In this document: piece by piece, positions 53,781 through 62,495 of the stretch
Position numbering within the stretch: the first letter of the stretch is position 1
How the letters are laid out: each line of letters begins with the position of its first letter
Assembly (NCBI GenBank): GCA_027490915.1
Contig: JAIXXG010000107.1
Coordinates: forward strand, 19,124 to 83,123
Source: Microbacteriaceae bacterium
GTDB lineage: Bacteria > Actinomycetota > Actinomycetes > Actinomycetales > Microbacteriaceae
Length of the DNA: 64,000 nucleotides
Direction: 5' to 3'
Made by a program: the position numbers and the translations under genes
The notes under the pieces: generated by a model
Databases searched by the model: none
Seen by the model: only the letters and a program-made list of their open reading frames with translations
What the model was told of the DNA's origin: nothing

Positions 53781-55836
53781 ACAGCTCGGGGGCGAGGCGC
53801 TCGAGCCGGGGCGCGATGTAGGGGGCGAGGGTGCGCGTGTACTCGTCGTTGACGTGGCCGGCGTCGCGGTACACGAGCACCCCGCCGATCGCCATCGGGC
53901 AGACGGCTTCGGTGCAGTAGAAGTCACTGAGGTCGATGGCGATCACGTCGTCGAGCCCGCGCGCGGCGATGACCTGGGCATCCGGTCGCAGCGCGGTCTC
54001 GCGGTCGAGGTCGCACACGGCGAGGTCATCGAGGTTGTCGAGCACGCATCCGCGCGGATCATCCCCGGCCCAGGGGTTGTCGCGGATCACCGCGATCGGC
54101 ACCCCGTTGTCGCGCAGCGGCTGCCAGGCGTCGCGCACGGCGGCGACCTCGTCCTCCGACACCGGGTCGTCGAAGGAGGCGCCCATCGTCACGATGAGAT
54201 CCCACGCGCCGGGCTGGTCGAGCTCGGCCGTCAACTGCTCGCGGAACTCGGCGCACGTCGGGTCTCCGGTGCGCGCGTCGGGCAGGCGGTAGGCGCAGCC
54301 GCCCTTCGCGTAGACGACCAGACGCCAGCCGTTCTCGATCGCCAAGCGCTCCATCGCGGGGAACATCTTCATGGCCTTCGAGTCGCCGACCAGAGCGACG
54401 TCGATGGTGCTCGCGGTATCGCCGAACTCGCAGAACAGGAAGCCGGGCTCGCGCACGCGGTTGGCGCAGCCGAGGTCGTGCAGCATCGAGATCGGCCCGC
54501 GAGCTCCGAGCGGGTTCGGCACGAGCGTCGTGTACGGGCCGTCGACGCAGTCCGCGTCGGGGTCGAGCGCCTCGGCCCCCACGCAGAGCCGCCCGGTCGC
54601 GGTCGTGGTCGGTTGAGCGGGCCCCGCCGTCGCCACCGTCACGGCCACCACGCGCTCGAAGGCCACGAGCGCCGAGACCGCCGGCACCGCGACGAGGGCG
54701 ATCGCCGCCACGCTCGCCACGAGCACCGCGCGCGGGCGGGCCGCCCGCATGACGAGGCCGAACCGGACCGGGTTCTCGACCCAGCGCGTCGTCGCCCACG
54801 CCAGCACGAGGGTGAGGGCGACGAGCGCGAGCCGAACGGGTGTCGATAGCGGCTCGTCGGCGAGCTGCTCGGCGACCAGCAGCACGGGCCAGTGCCAGAG
54901 GTAGGCCGCGAACGAGATCTCCGCGAGCACGCGGATCGGTGCGAACGACAGCATGCGCCCCCACCACGACGGCGTGTCGGGCACGCCCGCGCCGATCACG
55001 AGCACCGCTCCGACGACGGGAACGAGGGCCACGGCGGCGGTCACGACGGCGTCGCCCGGGGCGAGCAGGGTGCTGACGGCGATGAGGGCCCAGCCGAGCA
55101 TCCCGAGACCGATGCGCAGGCCGGGGCGCAGCGCCCGCGCCGAGCCGACCGCCGCGAGCAGCCCGCCGGCCGCGAACTGCCAGGCGCGCGCCGCGGTGTG
55201 GAAGAACCCGACGGCGGGATCGCTGGCGGCGAGCAGCAGCCAGAGGGCGAGCGACAGCGCCGCGATCACGGCGAGGCCCCCGATCAGCGCGGTGCGCTGA
55301 CGGGCCGGGGATGCGCGCCGGGCGAGCACGAACAGCCCCACCAGCACGGCCGGCCACAGCAGGTAGAACTGCTCCTCGACCGAGAGCGACCAGTAGTGCT
55401 GCACGAGGGTCGGTGCCGCGGTGGCTCCGAGGTAGTCGACGGCCGCGATCGCGAGCCACCAGTTCTGCACGAACAGCGTGCTCGCCAGGATCTGCCCGAT
55501 CGAACCCTGCCAGTCGAGCACCGAGCCGAGGGCGAGGGTCACCGCGAGGCACGCGGCCAGCACGAGCAGCGCCGCCGGCAGGATGCGGCGGGCGCGGCGC
55601 GCGTAGAACGCCGCGAACGACACCCGGCCATGGCGCTCGAGCTCGCCGAGCAGGTGACCGGTAATGAGAAACCCGGAGATCACGAAGAACACGTCGACGC
55701 CGAGGTAGCCGCCCGGCAGGCGGCCCGGCCAGAAGTGGTAGCCGATGACGGCGACGATCGCGGCGGCGCGCAGCGCCTGCACCTCGACGCGGAACCGGCG
55801 CCGCGGGTTCTCGTCGTCGCTCACGCCGCCATTCAA
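53767..55836 (-). CDS. Membrane acyltransferase with C-terminal SGNH domain (OafA/PatA-like)
   Basis: A 689-residue protein. Residues about 15-370 are an acyltransferase-3 domain with about ten helices (VIGYHFWPGRLPGGYLGVD with the catalytic H34, FFVISGFLITG, YWSLSVEEQFYLLWP). Residues about 430-689 are an extracellular SGNH hydrolase-type domain with the Ser in VALVGDSKAMK and a C-terminal RDAGHVNDEY His/Asp. Such fusions O-acetylate cell-wall polymers or polysaccharides outside the membrane. Cys pairs in the SGNH part suggest disulfides. Target unknown. Confidence 0.92.
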   Translation of the reverse strand: MNGGVSDDENPRRRFRVEVQALRAAAIVAVIGYHFWPGRLPGGYLGVDVFFVISGFLITGHLLGELERHGRVSFAAFYARRARRILPAALLVLAACLAVTLALGSVLDWQGSIGQILASTLFVQNWWLAIAAVDYLGATAAPTLVQHYWSLSVEEQFYLLWPAVLVGLFVLARRASPARQRTALIGGLAVIAALSLALWLLLAASDPAVGFFHTAARAWQFAAGGLLAAVGSARALRPGLRIGLGMLGWALIAVSTLLAPGDAVVTAAVALVPVVGAVLVIGAGVPDTPSWWGRMLSFAPIRVLAEISFAAYLWHWPVLLVAEQLADEPLSTPVRLALVALTLVLAWATTRWVENPVRFGLVMRAARPRAVLVASVAAIALVAVPAVSALVAFERVVAVTVATAGPAQPTTTATGRLCVGAEALDPDADCVDGPYTTLVPNPLGARGPISMLHDLGCANRVREPGFLFCEFGDTASTIDVALVGDSKAMKMFPAMERLAIENGWRLVVYAKGGCAYRLPDARTGDPTCAEFREQLTAELDQPGAWDLIVTMGASFDDPVSEDEVAAVRDAWQPLRDNGVPIAVIRDNPWAGDDPRGCVLDNLDDLAVCDLDRETALRPDAQVIAARGLDDVIAIDLSDFYCTEAVCPMAIGGVLVYRDAGHVNDEYTRTLAPYIAPRLERLAPELFSGR

Positions 55837-55916
55837 CCAGGGCGGAGCCGCGGCTGCCGCGCGCTCGTTCGGCGGGTGCCCCGGTGATGCACAGGCGCCG
55901 GGAGTACCGTGGCGCC

Positions 55917-56402
55917 ATGACCGTGATGCTGGATGCCCCGCTCACCATGATCGATGGCCGCGAGACGACCTTCGCTGAGTTCGCCGGCCGCGTCGTGCTC
56001 GTCGTCAACGTCGCGTCGCGGTGCGGTCTGGCGCCGCAGTACGCAGCGCTCGAGCAGCTGCAGAAGACCTACGGCGACCGCGGCTTCACCGTGCTCGGCG
56101 TGCCCTCGAACCAGTTTCTGCAAGAGCTGTCGAGCGAGGAGAAGATCGCCCAGTACTGCAGCACGACCTGGGGCGTCACCTTCCCGATGACCGAGAAGGC
56201 GAAGGTCAACGGCAAGAAGCGGCACCCGCTCTACGCGCAGCTCGTCGAGACGCCCGACGCGCACGGCCTCGCCGGCCCGGTGACGTGGAACTTCGAGAAG
56301 TTCCTCGTGCTGCCGAATGGCCAGGTCCACCGTTTCCGCCCGAACGTGCAGCCCGACTCCCCGGAAATCGTCGCGCTCATCGAGGCGAACCTGCCCCACT
56401 GA
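55917..56402 (+). CDS. Glutathione peroxidase-like thiol peroxidase
   Basis: A 161-residue peroxidase of the GPx fold. Catalytic C36 (VNVASRCGLAP), Q66 (VPSNQF), and W124-N125 (VTWNFEKFL) complete the tetrad. Cys replaces selenocysteine, and actinobacteria lack glutathione, so thioredoxin or mycothiol is the likely reductant. The ATG at 55917 follows TACCGT with a 6-nt gap and matches the family start; an earlier in-frame ATG lacks support. Confidence 0.94.
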   Translation: MTVMLDAPLTMIDGRETTFAEFAGRVVLVVNVASRCGLAPQYAALEQLQKTYGDRGFTVLGVPSNQFLQELSSEEKIAQYCSTTWGVTFPMTEKAKVNGKKRHPLYAQLVETPDAHGLAGPVTWNFEKFLVLPNGQVHRFRPNVQPDSPEIVALIEANLPH

Positions 56403-56427
56403 TCGACCGGGGCCGGCCGCCCGGTGG

Positions 56428-57111
56428 CTACACCTCGATGGCACCGCCGCGCTCGGCGAGGTACCGCCGCAGGCTGAGGTCGGGCTCGGTCGTCTGCCGA
56501 GCCCGATAGCCCGCGAAGTCGAGCTGGGCGCGCAGGCTCGCGCCGGCCCGCATCCGAACGGCCTGGTCTCTCTCGACCTGCTGGATCTCGCCGGCGAGCT
56601 CGGCGACGCGCGACCAGTCGGCGGTCGGGATGACGAGCACCCCGTCGTCGTCGGCGGCGACGGTGTCGTCGGCCGTGACCTCGACGCCGTCGAGCCAGGC
56701 CGTGCGCATCGCGCGACCGGCAGGCGGAACCCGGCGCGGGCCCGGCGGCAGGGCCCCGCGGCTGTGCACCGGCAGCCCGATCTCGATCAGCTGCGCGGTG
56801 TCGCGGTGCCGCCCCCAGATGACGATGCCGGCGAGCCCCGCCTCGCGGGCCTCCAGCGTCACGAGGTCGCCGACGCAGGCCTCATCGTCGCGCCCGCCGT
56901 TGTCGACGACGAGCACCGCCCCGGGCGGGGCATCGTCGATCGCCTCGAGAAAGACGTCGACGCTGCCGGCGTGCGTCACCGGCATCGCGGGGCCGGCAAG
57001 GGGGGCGTGCGGCGCGATCGGGCGCAGGGATGCGGGGCCGACGCGCAGCGGCACGCCGAGTCGCACGCACGCGTCGGCGAGGGCCGCAGTGGCAGGAGCA
57101 GAGACGGTCAT
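56428..57111 (-). CDS. RraA / HMG-aldolase family protein
   Basis: A 227-residue protein of the RraA-like fold. LADACVRLGVPLRV, PLAGPAMPVTHAG, AVLVVDNGGRDDEACVGDLVT and GIVIWGRHRDTAQL (with the family Arg-Asp) are visible, then VHSRGALPPG. Members are 4-hydroxy-4-methyl-2-oxoglutarate aldolases or oxaloacetate decarboxylases; true RNase E inhibition needs an RNase E partner and is less likely. A GTG three codons upstream is an alternative start. Confidence 0.85.
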   Translation of the reverse strand: MTVSAPATAALADACVRLGVPLRVGPASLRPIAPHAPLAGPAMPVTHAGSVDVFLEAIDDAPPGAVLVVDNGGRDDEACVGDLVTLEAREAGLAGIVIWGRHRDTAQLIEIGLPVHSRGALPPGPRRVPPAGRAMRTAWLDGVEVTADDTVAADDDGVLVIPTADWSRVAELAGEIQQVERDQAVRMRAGASLRAQLDFAGYRARQTTEPDLSLRRYLAERGGAIEV

Positions 57112-57183
57112 GGCACTCACTCTGCCACCGCGCAGCGGCAGCCCGGAGCGCGGCCGCGGCGACTATCGGCGGCGACTATCGGC

Positions 57184-57858
57184 TCAGATCCGCGCGGCCA
57201 CCCACTGCTGCGCCGACTGCAGCTCGGCGCGGTCGATGCCGTGGCCGCCGGGGCGCCCGCGGCGGGCGACGGATGCGCCGTGCTGCCCGGCGGTGCGCTC
57301 CAGCACGTCGACGCTCGCCGCGGGCGCCATCGGGTCGCCGGTGCCGTTGAGCAGCAGCAGCTCGACCCCTGCCAGGTCGCCGATCGGGTCGCGGTCGCCG
57401 AAGGGGTACATGCCCGAGAACGCGACGACCCGCGGCAGCACGGCAGGGTGCAGCAGCGCGGTCGCGAGGGCGATGTTCGCACCGTTCGAGAACCCGGTGG
57501 CGATCAGCGGGCGCTCGCCGAAGCCGTAGCGCTCGCGCGCCGCGGTGACGAAGGCGGCGAGCTCTCCGGCTCGGGCGATCACGTCGTCGACGTCGAACAC
57601 CCCCTCGCCCAGACGCCGGAACCAGCGGTTCGCCGGGCCCTCCTTCACCCGGCCACGCGGAGAGAGCACGGCGGCACCGGGCACGAGCGCGGTGCCGAGC
57701 GCGGCGATCTCGTGCTCGTCGCCGCCCGTTCCGTGCAGCGTCAGCACGACGGGGGCGTCGGGCGACGCGCCCTCGGTGAAGGTGTGCGGCCAGGCGTCGA
57801 GGTCGAGCCCGTTCGGCTCGCCAGTGAGCTCGACCGGCGGCGGAGCATCCGCGCTCAT
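57184..57858 (-). CDS. Phospholipase/carboxylesterase-type hydrolase (MhqD-like)
   Basis: A 224-residue alpha/beta hydrolase: VVLTLHGTGGDEHE at the N-terminus, nucleophile elbow ATGFSNGANIAL, LNGTGDPMAP and a C-terminal GGHGID His. It pairs by an ATGA overlap with the ring-cleaving dioxygenase upstream, the same mhqO-mhqD partnership that detoxifies quinones in Bacillus. The esterase step would follow ring cleavage; substrate is inferred from that context. Confidence 0.9.
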   Translation of the reverse strand: MSADAPPPVELTGEPNGLDLDAWPHTFTEGASPDAPVVLTLHGTGGDEHEIAALGTALVPGAAVLSPRGRVKEGPANRWFRRLGEGVFDVDDVIARAGELAAFVTAARERYGFGERPLIATGFSNGANIALATALLHPAVLPRVVAFSGMYPFGDRDPIGDLAGVELLLLNGTGDPMAPAASVDVLERTAGQHGASVARRGRPGGHGIDRAELQSAQQWVAARI

Positions 57859-58823
57859 GCGGCCACCTCGGGGTTGTTCTCCTCCGGCAGCTGCACGGGG
57901 ATCACGGCGCGCTCGATCTGATCGCGCGAGGGCTCGAGCCACGGCGGCAGCTTGAGCGAGCGTCCGAGCTCGAGCAGGGGCTCGTCGATCGCGAATCCGG
58001 GAGTGTCGGTCGCGATCTCGAAGAGCACCCCGCCCGGCTCGCGGAAGTAGATCGACGTGAAGTACTGCCGGTCGAGGATCTCGGTGACGCGGTGCCCCTT
58101 GCTCGCGAGCTCGTCGCGCCACTGCTGCTGCGTCGCCTGGTCGGGCACGCGGAAGGCGATGTGGTGCACCGTGCCGCCCGCGGTGAGTCCGGTCGGAGCG
58201 AGCGTCGAGGCGTGAACGTCGACGAGAGCGCCGGGCATGCCGTCGCCGGCGGCGAGACGGGTGCGGTTGCCCTCCTCCTCGACGATGCGCATGCCGAGGT
58301 CGTTCACCATGAGGCCGATCGTGCTCTCGGCATCGCGCACGGTCAGCACGCTCGAGTGCTGCCCGCGGATAGCGTGCTCGGCGGGCACGCTCGCCGAGTC
58401 CCAGGGGTCGCGCGGGTCGTGCTCGTGGGTGGCGACGAGCTCGATCTGCAGGCCGTCGGGGTCGTGCACCAGCAGGCGCTCCTCGCTCGACGACGTTGAG
58501 GTGATGCGGGCCTGCGCACCGACCGAGGCGAAGTGGTCGACCCACCAGCCGAGGCTGCGGGCGGGCACGCTGAACGCGGTCGAGGTCGACTGCCCGGCGC
58601 CGATGCGCCCGGGCTGGATGCCCCGCCAGGGGAAGAACGTCATGAGCGTGCCGGGCCGACCCGACTCGTCGCCGTAGTAGAGGTGGTAGGTGCCGGGGTC
58701 GTCGAAGTTGACCGTCTTCTTGACGAGCCGCAGACCGAGGCCGCGGATGTAGAAGTCGATGTTCTTCTGCGGATCACCGGCGATGGCGGTGACGTGGTGC
58801 AGACCTTCGGTGGTCGCGGTCAT
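57855..58823 (-). CDS. Ring-cleaving dioxygenase, VOC family (MhqO-like)
   Basis: A 322-residue extradiol dioxygenase with two VOC/glyoxalase modules: GLHHVTAIAGDPQKNIDFYIRGLGL (in part) with the first metal His, GGTVHHIAFRVPD with the second, and FREPGGVLFEIATD with the Glu ligand. YHLYYGDESGRPGTLMTFFPW is typical of MhqO/MhqA proteins that open hydroquinones. ATG 58821-58823 follows GGAG by 8 nt. First gene of the two-gene operon; a MarR-type dyad lies upstream. Confidence 0.93.
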   Translation of the reverse strand: MTATTEGLHHVTAIAGDPQKNIDFYIRGLGLRLVKKTVNFDDPGTYHLYYGDESGRPGTLMTFFPWRGIQPGRIGAGQSTSTAFSVPARSLGWWVDHFASVGAQARITSTSSSEERLLVHDPDGLQIELVATHEHDPRDPWDSASVPAEHAIRGQHSSVLTVRDAESTIGLMVNDLGMRIVEEEGNRTRLAAGDGMPGALVDVHASTLAPTGLTAGGTVHHIAFRVPDQATQQQWRDELASKGHRVTEILDRQYFTSIYFREPGGVLFEIATDTPGFAIDEPLLELGRSLKLPPWLEPSRDQIERAVIPVQLPEENNPEVAA

Positions 58824-58847
58824 GAGCGGTCTCCGTTCGTGCGTGAG

Positions 58848-58874
58848 TCGATGATATCCATGCAAACGCATCGA
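58848..58874 (-). promoter_or_regulatory. Putative MarR/MhqR-type operator
   Basis: Two nested dyads: TCGATG (58848-58853) with CATCGA (58869-58874), and ATGC-AAAC-GCAT (58860-58871), 25 nt before the mhqO-like start and overlapping a TATCAT -10 candidate. The expected regulator gene is not adjacent. Confidence 0.5.
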
Positions 58875-58972
58875 GCGCGAGCCGTATTCCGGGGGTGCCG
58901 GGAGCGGTGCGCGGGTCGGGTGCGCGGCCCGGCCCGGGGCATCCGCTCAGCATCGCGACCTACCGTGGTCGC

Positions 58973-59332
58973 ATGCTCGACGCCCTCCGCCAGCTGCTGC
59001 GCCGCCCGGCCGAGCCGACGGAGTACTGCGCCACGATCGTGGTCATGAGCGCCGTCACGAAGCTGGATGCTCTCGCCATCGTCGCCCTCGCCGTCGACCG
59101 CGCCGTCGAGCGGCAGAAGACCATGCGCCCGTTCGTGCTGCTCGACGGCGCGGGGTATCGCGACGGCGCGTGGGTCGAGATCGAGATCCCCAAGTTCGGC
59201 GAGCCGCCGCCCCTCGCGATCGACGTCTACTCGACGGTGAGCGACGACCACGCCCGGCTGCAGGCCCTCACCCTGCTCGCGCGGCTCGAGCAGTACACCG
59301 GCTGGCGCGTGCGGCCCGACTTCGCCGTCTGA
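58973..59332 (+). CDS. Hypothetical protein
   Basis: A 119-residue soluble protein I do not recognise. The first half is helical (LDALRQLLRRPAEPTEYC, LDALAIVALAVDRAVERQ), the second alternates strands and helices (WVEIEIPKFGEPPPLAIDVY, ALTLLARLEQYTGW). TACCGT lies 6 nt before the ATG. Codon use is like its neighbours. Short intergenic spaces on both sides and no operon partner. Confidence 0.72.
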   Translation: MLDALRQLLRRPAEPTEYCATIVVMSAVTKLDALAIVALAVDRAVERQKTMRPFVLLDGAGYRDGAWVEIEIPKFGEPPPLAIDVYSTVSDDHARLQALTLLARLEQYTGWRVRPDFAV

Positions 59333-59442
59333 GCTCGAGCGCGTCTCCTCGGCCTCGGCCAGAGGTCTGGCGCGTCGCGCACCAGCGGCATAGCATCCCG
59401 AACAGGGGTGGCGATGGAGCTGTCCACAGACGGGAGAGACCG

Positions 59443-59622
59443 ATGAAGTTCGAGATCGTCAAGGGCAAGAGCGAGAAGCAGCCGTACTTCTGGCGCATCG
59501 TGTCGGCCAACGGCCAGACGCTCGCCGTGAGCGAGAACTACGTGCAGAAGTCGTCGGCGAAGAGCGCCGTCGAGTCGGTCATGAAGAACGCCGGCGGCGC
59601 GACGATCGTCGACCTCACCTAG
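59443..59622 (+). CDS. YegP-type DUF1508 protein
   Basis: A 59-residue protein consisting of one DUF1508 repeat: FEIVKGKSEKQPYFWRIVSANG, LAVSENYVQKSSAKSAVESV. The fold is a small beta-beta-alpha unit found singly or doubled in many bacteria; function unknown. GGGAGAG precedes the ATG. The imperfect palindrome at 59697-59742 follows its stop. Confidence 0.88.
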   Translation: MKFEIVKGKSEKQPYFWRIVSANGQTLAVSENYVQKSSAKSAVESVMKNAGGATIVDLT

Positions 59623-59696
59623 GCGCGCACCGCGCGACACGCTCGCGCGCACGGCACGCCCACGCTGCGACGACACCGCGCACGGCGCGATGCACG

Positions 59697-59742
59697 GTTT
59701 CTGTCATGAGGCGCGAAAACTTTCATGCCTCGTGACAGAAAC
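59697..59742. repeat. 16-bp inverted repeat between convergent genes
   Basis: GTTTCTGTCATGAGGC (59697-59712) and GCCTCGTGACAGAAAC (59727-59742) pair with one mismatch around a 14-nt AT-rich loop. Position between convergent stops suits a two-way terminator. Confidence 0.75.
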
Positions 59743-59766
59743 GGCCCCTCAGGGCGGCGGTCGGCG

Positions 59767-61107
59767 CTAGGGCAGCAGGCGGGTCGGCCCGCGGAACAGG
59801 TAGGTCGTCTCGCGGATCGACCCGAGCCCCAGCATGAGCATGAGCACGCGCGCGAGGCCCATGCCGAAGCCGCCGTGCGGCGGCACGCCGTAGCGGAAGA
59901 AGTCGAGGTAGAACTCGAGCTCCTCCGGCTCGAGGCCCTTCTCGCGCGCCTGCGCGATCAGCACCTCGAGGCGGTGCTCGCGCTGCGCGCCCGTCGAGAT
60001 CTCGGTGCCGTTGTAGAGCAGGTCGTAGCTGTTGGTGACCGTCGGGTCGCCCGCGCGGCGCATGTGGTAGAACGGCCGGATTCCGGTGGCGTAGTCGGTG
60101 ACGAACACGAAGTCGCTGCCGTGGTTGGCCTTCACCCAGGCCGACAGGCGCCGCTCGGCCTCCGGGTCGAGGTCGCCGTCGGTGCGCGGAATCTCGTAGC
60201 CGCCATCCGCCACGATCTGACGCGCCTCGGCGAGCGGGATGCGGGGGAACGGCATCGTCGGCGCGCTCAGCTCGACGCCGAAGGCCGCCTCGATCGCCGC
60301 ACCGTGCTTCTCGGCCACGGCACCGATCGCGTGCGCGAGCAGCTGCTCGTGCATCTGCATGACGTCCTCGTGCGAGTCGATCCAGCTGATCTCGGCGTCG
60401 ATCGACGTGAACTCGGTCGCGTGGCGCGAGGTGAACGAGGGGTCGGCGCGGAAGGCCGGGGCGATCTCGAACACCTTGCCGAAGCCGGCCGGCTGGGCCA
60501 TCTGCTTGAAGAACTGCGGGCTCTGGGCGAGGTAGGCCTTCGTCTCGAAGTACTCCATCTCGAACAGCTCGGCGCGGCTCTCGGAGGCGCTCGCCATGAG
60601 CTTCGGCGTGTGGATCTCGATGAAGTCGCGCTCGACCCACCAGCTGCGCAGCGCGTGCTCGAACGTCGTCTGGATCTTGAAGATGAGCGAGGCCTCGGGG
60701 CGGCGCAGGTCGAGGAACCGCCAGTCGAGCCGCTTGTCGAGGCTCGAGTCGTCGGCGATCGGCGTCTCGGGCAGCGCTTCGCTGACGACCTCGAGCGAGG
60801 CGATCTTCACCTCGAGCCCGCCCAGCTTCACGCGCTCGTCGTGCTTGAGCTCGCCCGTGACGCGGATCATCGTGCCGTGGGCGAGCCCGCCGATCGTCTC
60901 GGTGAGCGCGGCGGCGGCGAGTTCCTCGGCAGATGCCCCGTCTTCGAGATCTCTCGTGGCCGGGTTCACGAGCTGCACGGCCCCCGACTCGTCGCGCAGA
61001 ATGACGAACTGCACCTTCTTCTGATCGCGCACGGTCTCCACCCATCCGGCAACGGTCACGGGGCCGTCAGGCAGGGGGGCGAGGTGCGCGATCACGGTGC
61101 GGGTCAT
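59767..61107 (-). CDS. aspS: Aspartyl-tRNA synthetase, archaeal-type (likely non-discriminating)
   Basis: A 446-residue class IIb synthetase. N-terminal OB fold (TVAGWVETVRDQKKVQFVILRDE), then motif 2 FEIAPAFRADPSFTSRHATEFTSIDAE (in part) and motif 3 FGMGLARVLMLMLGLGSIRETTYLFR (in part). It lacks the GAD insertion of bacterial AspRS (about 590 residues), so it is the short archaeal/eukaryotic type. Such enzymes often charge tRNA-Asn with Asp for the GatCAB route. TAGGCT lies 8 nt before the ATG. Confidence 0.93.
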   Translation of the reverse strand: MTRTVIAHLAPLPDGPVTVAGWVETVRDQKKVQFVILRDESGAVQLVNPATRDLEDGASAEELAAAALTETIGGLAHGTMIRVTGELKHDERVKLGGLEVKIASLEVVSEALPETPIADDSSLDKRLDWRFLDLRRPEASLIFKIQTTFEHALRSWWVERDFIEIHTPKLMASASESRAELFEMEYFETKAYLAQSPQFFKQMAQPAGFGKVFEIAPAFRADPSFTSRHATEFTSIDAEISWIDSHEDVMQMHEQLLAHAIGAVAEKHGAAIEAAFGVELSAPTMPFPRIPLAEARQIVADGGYEIPRTDGDLDPEAERRLSAWVKANHGSDFVFVTDYATGIRPFYHMRRAGDPTVTNSYDLLYNGTEISTGAQREHRLEVLIAQAREKGLEPEELEFYLDFFRYGVPPHGGFGMGLARVLMLMLGLGSIRETTYLFRGPTRLLP

Positions 61108-61236
61108 AGCGCCCAAGCCTACCGGCGGTGGGCGGGGCTCCCGGCGGCGGCGCTGCGCTCGTCCGGCCGCCCACAGTGCGCACTTGGTCGCGTCGCTCCC
61201 GGCGGCGGCATAGCCCGGAATCTCTAGACTGGGCGC

Positions 61237-61884
61237 ATGCCCGCCGACCTCGTCCACCTCGTGCGGCACGGCGAGGTGCACAACCCCGCGCACGTGCTCT
61301 ACGGGCGACTCGAGGGGTTCGGGCTCAGCGACCTCGGGCACCGCATGGCGGCCGCCGCGGTCGCAGCGCTGGCGGGGCATCCCGTGACCGCCCTCTACGC
61401 CAGCCCGCTGCAGCGCGCGCAGGAATCGGCGGCGCCGTGGGCGCAGGCCTTCGGCCTCGAGATCCGCACCGACGAGCGGCTCATCGAGCCCACCAACCGC
61501 TTCGAGGGCAAGCGGATGACCGCCCGCACGCTCGCCGACCCGCGCCACTGGCCCCTGCTCGTGAATCCGCGCCGCCCGAGCTGGGGTGAGGCGTTCACCG
61601 AGGTCGCCGCCCGCATGCTCGCGGCCATGCACGACGCGCGCGACGCGGTCGACGCGGGCGAGGTCGTCATGGTCAGCCACCAGCTGCCGATCTGGATGGT
61701 GCACCGCGCCGTCGCCGGCGAGCCGCTGCACCACGACCCGCGCAAGCGCCGCTGCTCGCTCTCGAGCGTGACGAGCTTCGAGTGGCGCACGTCGGCGAAC
61801 GGGCAGGGCGCCTTCGCTGAGATCGCCTATCAGGAGACTCCGCCACACTTGCTCGCGGACGCCATCGATCTGGGAGCCGTGTGA
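61237..61884 (+). CDS. Histidine phosphatase family protein
   Basis: A 215-residue phosphoglycerate-mutase-like phosphatase. LVHLVRHGEVHNP supplies the catalytic His and Arg; ALYASPLQRAQESA and VVMVSHQLPIW (second His) complete the pocket. The specific substrate is unclear. Position directly before the cytochrome c maturation genes is conserved in actinobacteria (Rv0525-Rv0526-ccdA-ccsB-like order). TAGACT lies 6 nt before the ATG. Confidence 0.93.
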   Translation: MPADLVHLVRHGEVHNPAHVLYGRLEGFGLSDLGHRMAAAAVAALAGHPVTALYASPLQRAQESAAPWAQAFGLEIRTDERLIEPTNRFEGKRMTARTLADPRHWPLLVNPRRPSWGEAFTEVAARMLAAMHDARDAVDAGEVVMVSHQLPIWMVHRAVAGEPLHHDPRKRRCSLSSVTSFEWRTSANGQGAFAEIAYQETPPHLLADAIDLGAV

Positions 61885-62495
61885 ACACCCAACTCCGACC
61901 CCGACGCGCCGCCCGGGCGGCGGCCCTCGCGCTCGTCGCGGCTGTCGCGCTCGCCGGCTGCACCGCGACCGACCCGCTCGCCGAGCTGTACCGCGAGGGC
62001 ACCGGGCAGGGCTACATCTCGGGCGACGGCGCCTACACGCTGTTCGCCCCGGAGGAGCGCGCGGCCCCCATCGAGTTCGAGGGCGAGATCGAGACCGGCG
62101 AGACCGTCTCGAGCGACGACTACCGCGGCGACGTGCTCGTCGTGAACTTCTGGTACGCCGGATGCCCGCCCTGCCGTCTCGAGGCCCCCGACCTCGAGGC
62201 GCTCGCGCAGCAGTTCGCCGACGAGGGCGTCACCTTTCTCGGCGTCAACATTCGCGACCAGGCGGCAACTGCCCTGTCGTTCGCGGAGGAGTTCGGGGTC
62301 ACCTACCCGTCGGTGATTGACACCAACGACGGGCGTGTGCAGCTCGCCTTCGCTGGGCAGGTCGCGCCGAACGCCGTGCCGACGACTCTCGTGCTCGACC
62401 GTGAGGGCCGCGTCGCGGCGCGCATCGCGGGACTGGTGAGCGAGCCGAGCGTGCTGCGCTCGATGATCGCCGACACTCTCGCCGAAGAGCCGTGA
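61881..62495 (+). CDS. resA: Thioredoxin-fold lipoprotein ResA/TlpA
   Basis: A 204-residue exported lipoprotein. The signal peptide ends in the lipobox LAGC (Cys about residue 27); the TlpA-like domain has NFWYAGCPPCRLEAPDLEAL with the CPPC redox site, then TFLGVNIRD and a cis-Pro loop NAVPTTLVLD. It should reduce apocytochrome c haem-binding Cys, taking electrons from the CcdA protein encoded next. GTG start overlaps the previous stop; the next GTG overlaps its own stop. Confidence 0.95.
   Translation: MNTQLRPRRAARAAALALVAAVALAGCTATDPLAELYREGTGQGYISGDGAYTLFAPEERAAPIEFEGEIETGETVSSDDYRGDVLVVNFWYAGCPPCRLEAPDLEALAQQFADEGVTFLGVNIRDQAATALSFAEEFGVTYPSVIDTNDGRVQLAFAGQVAPNAVPTTLVLDREGRVAARIAGLVSEPSVLRSMIADTLAEEP

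Noticed and set aside
51621..53927. Leftward open frame of 768 codons opposite copB
   Set aside because: copB carries CPH, DKTGTLT and GDGVNDAP motifs in order; the antisense product is compositionally biased.
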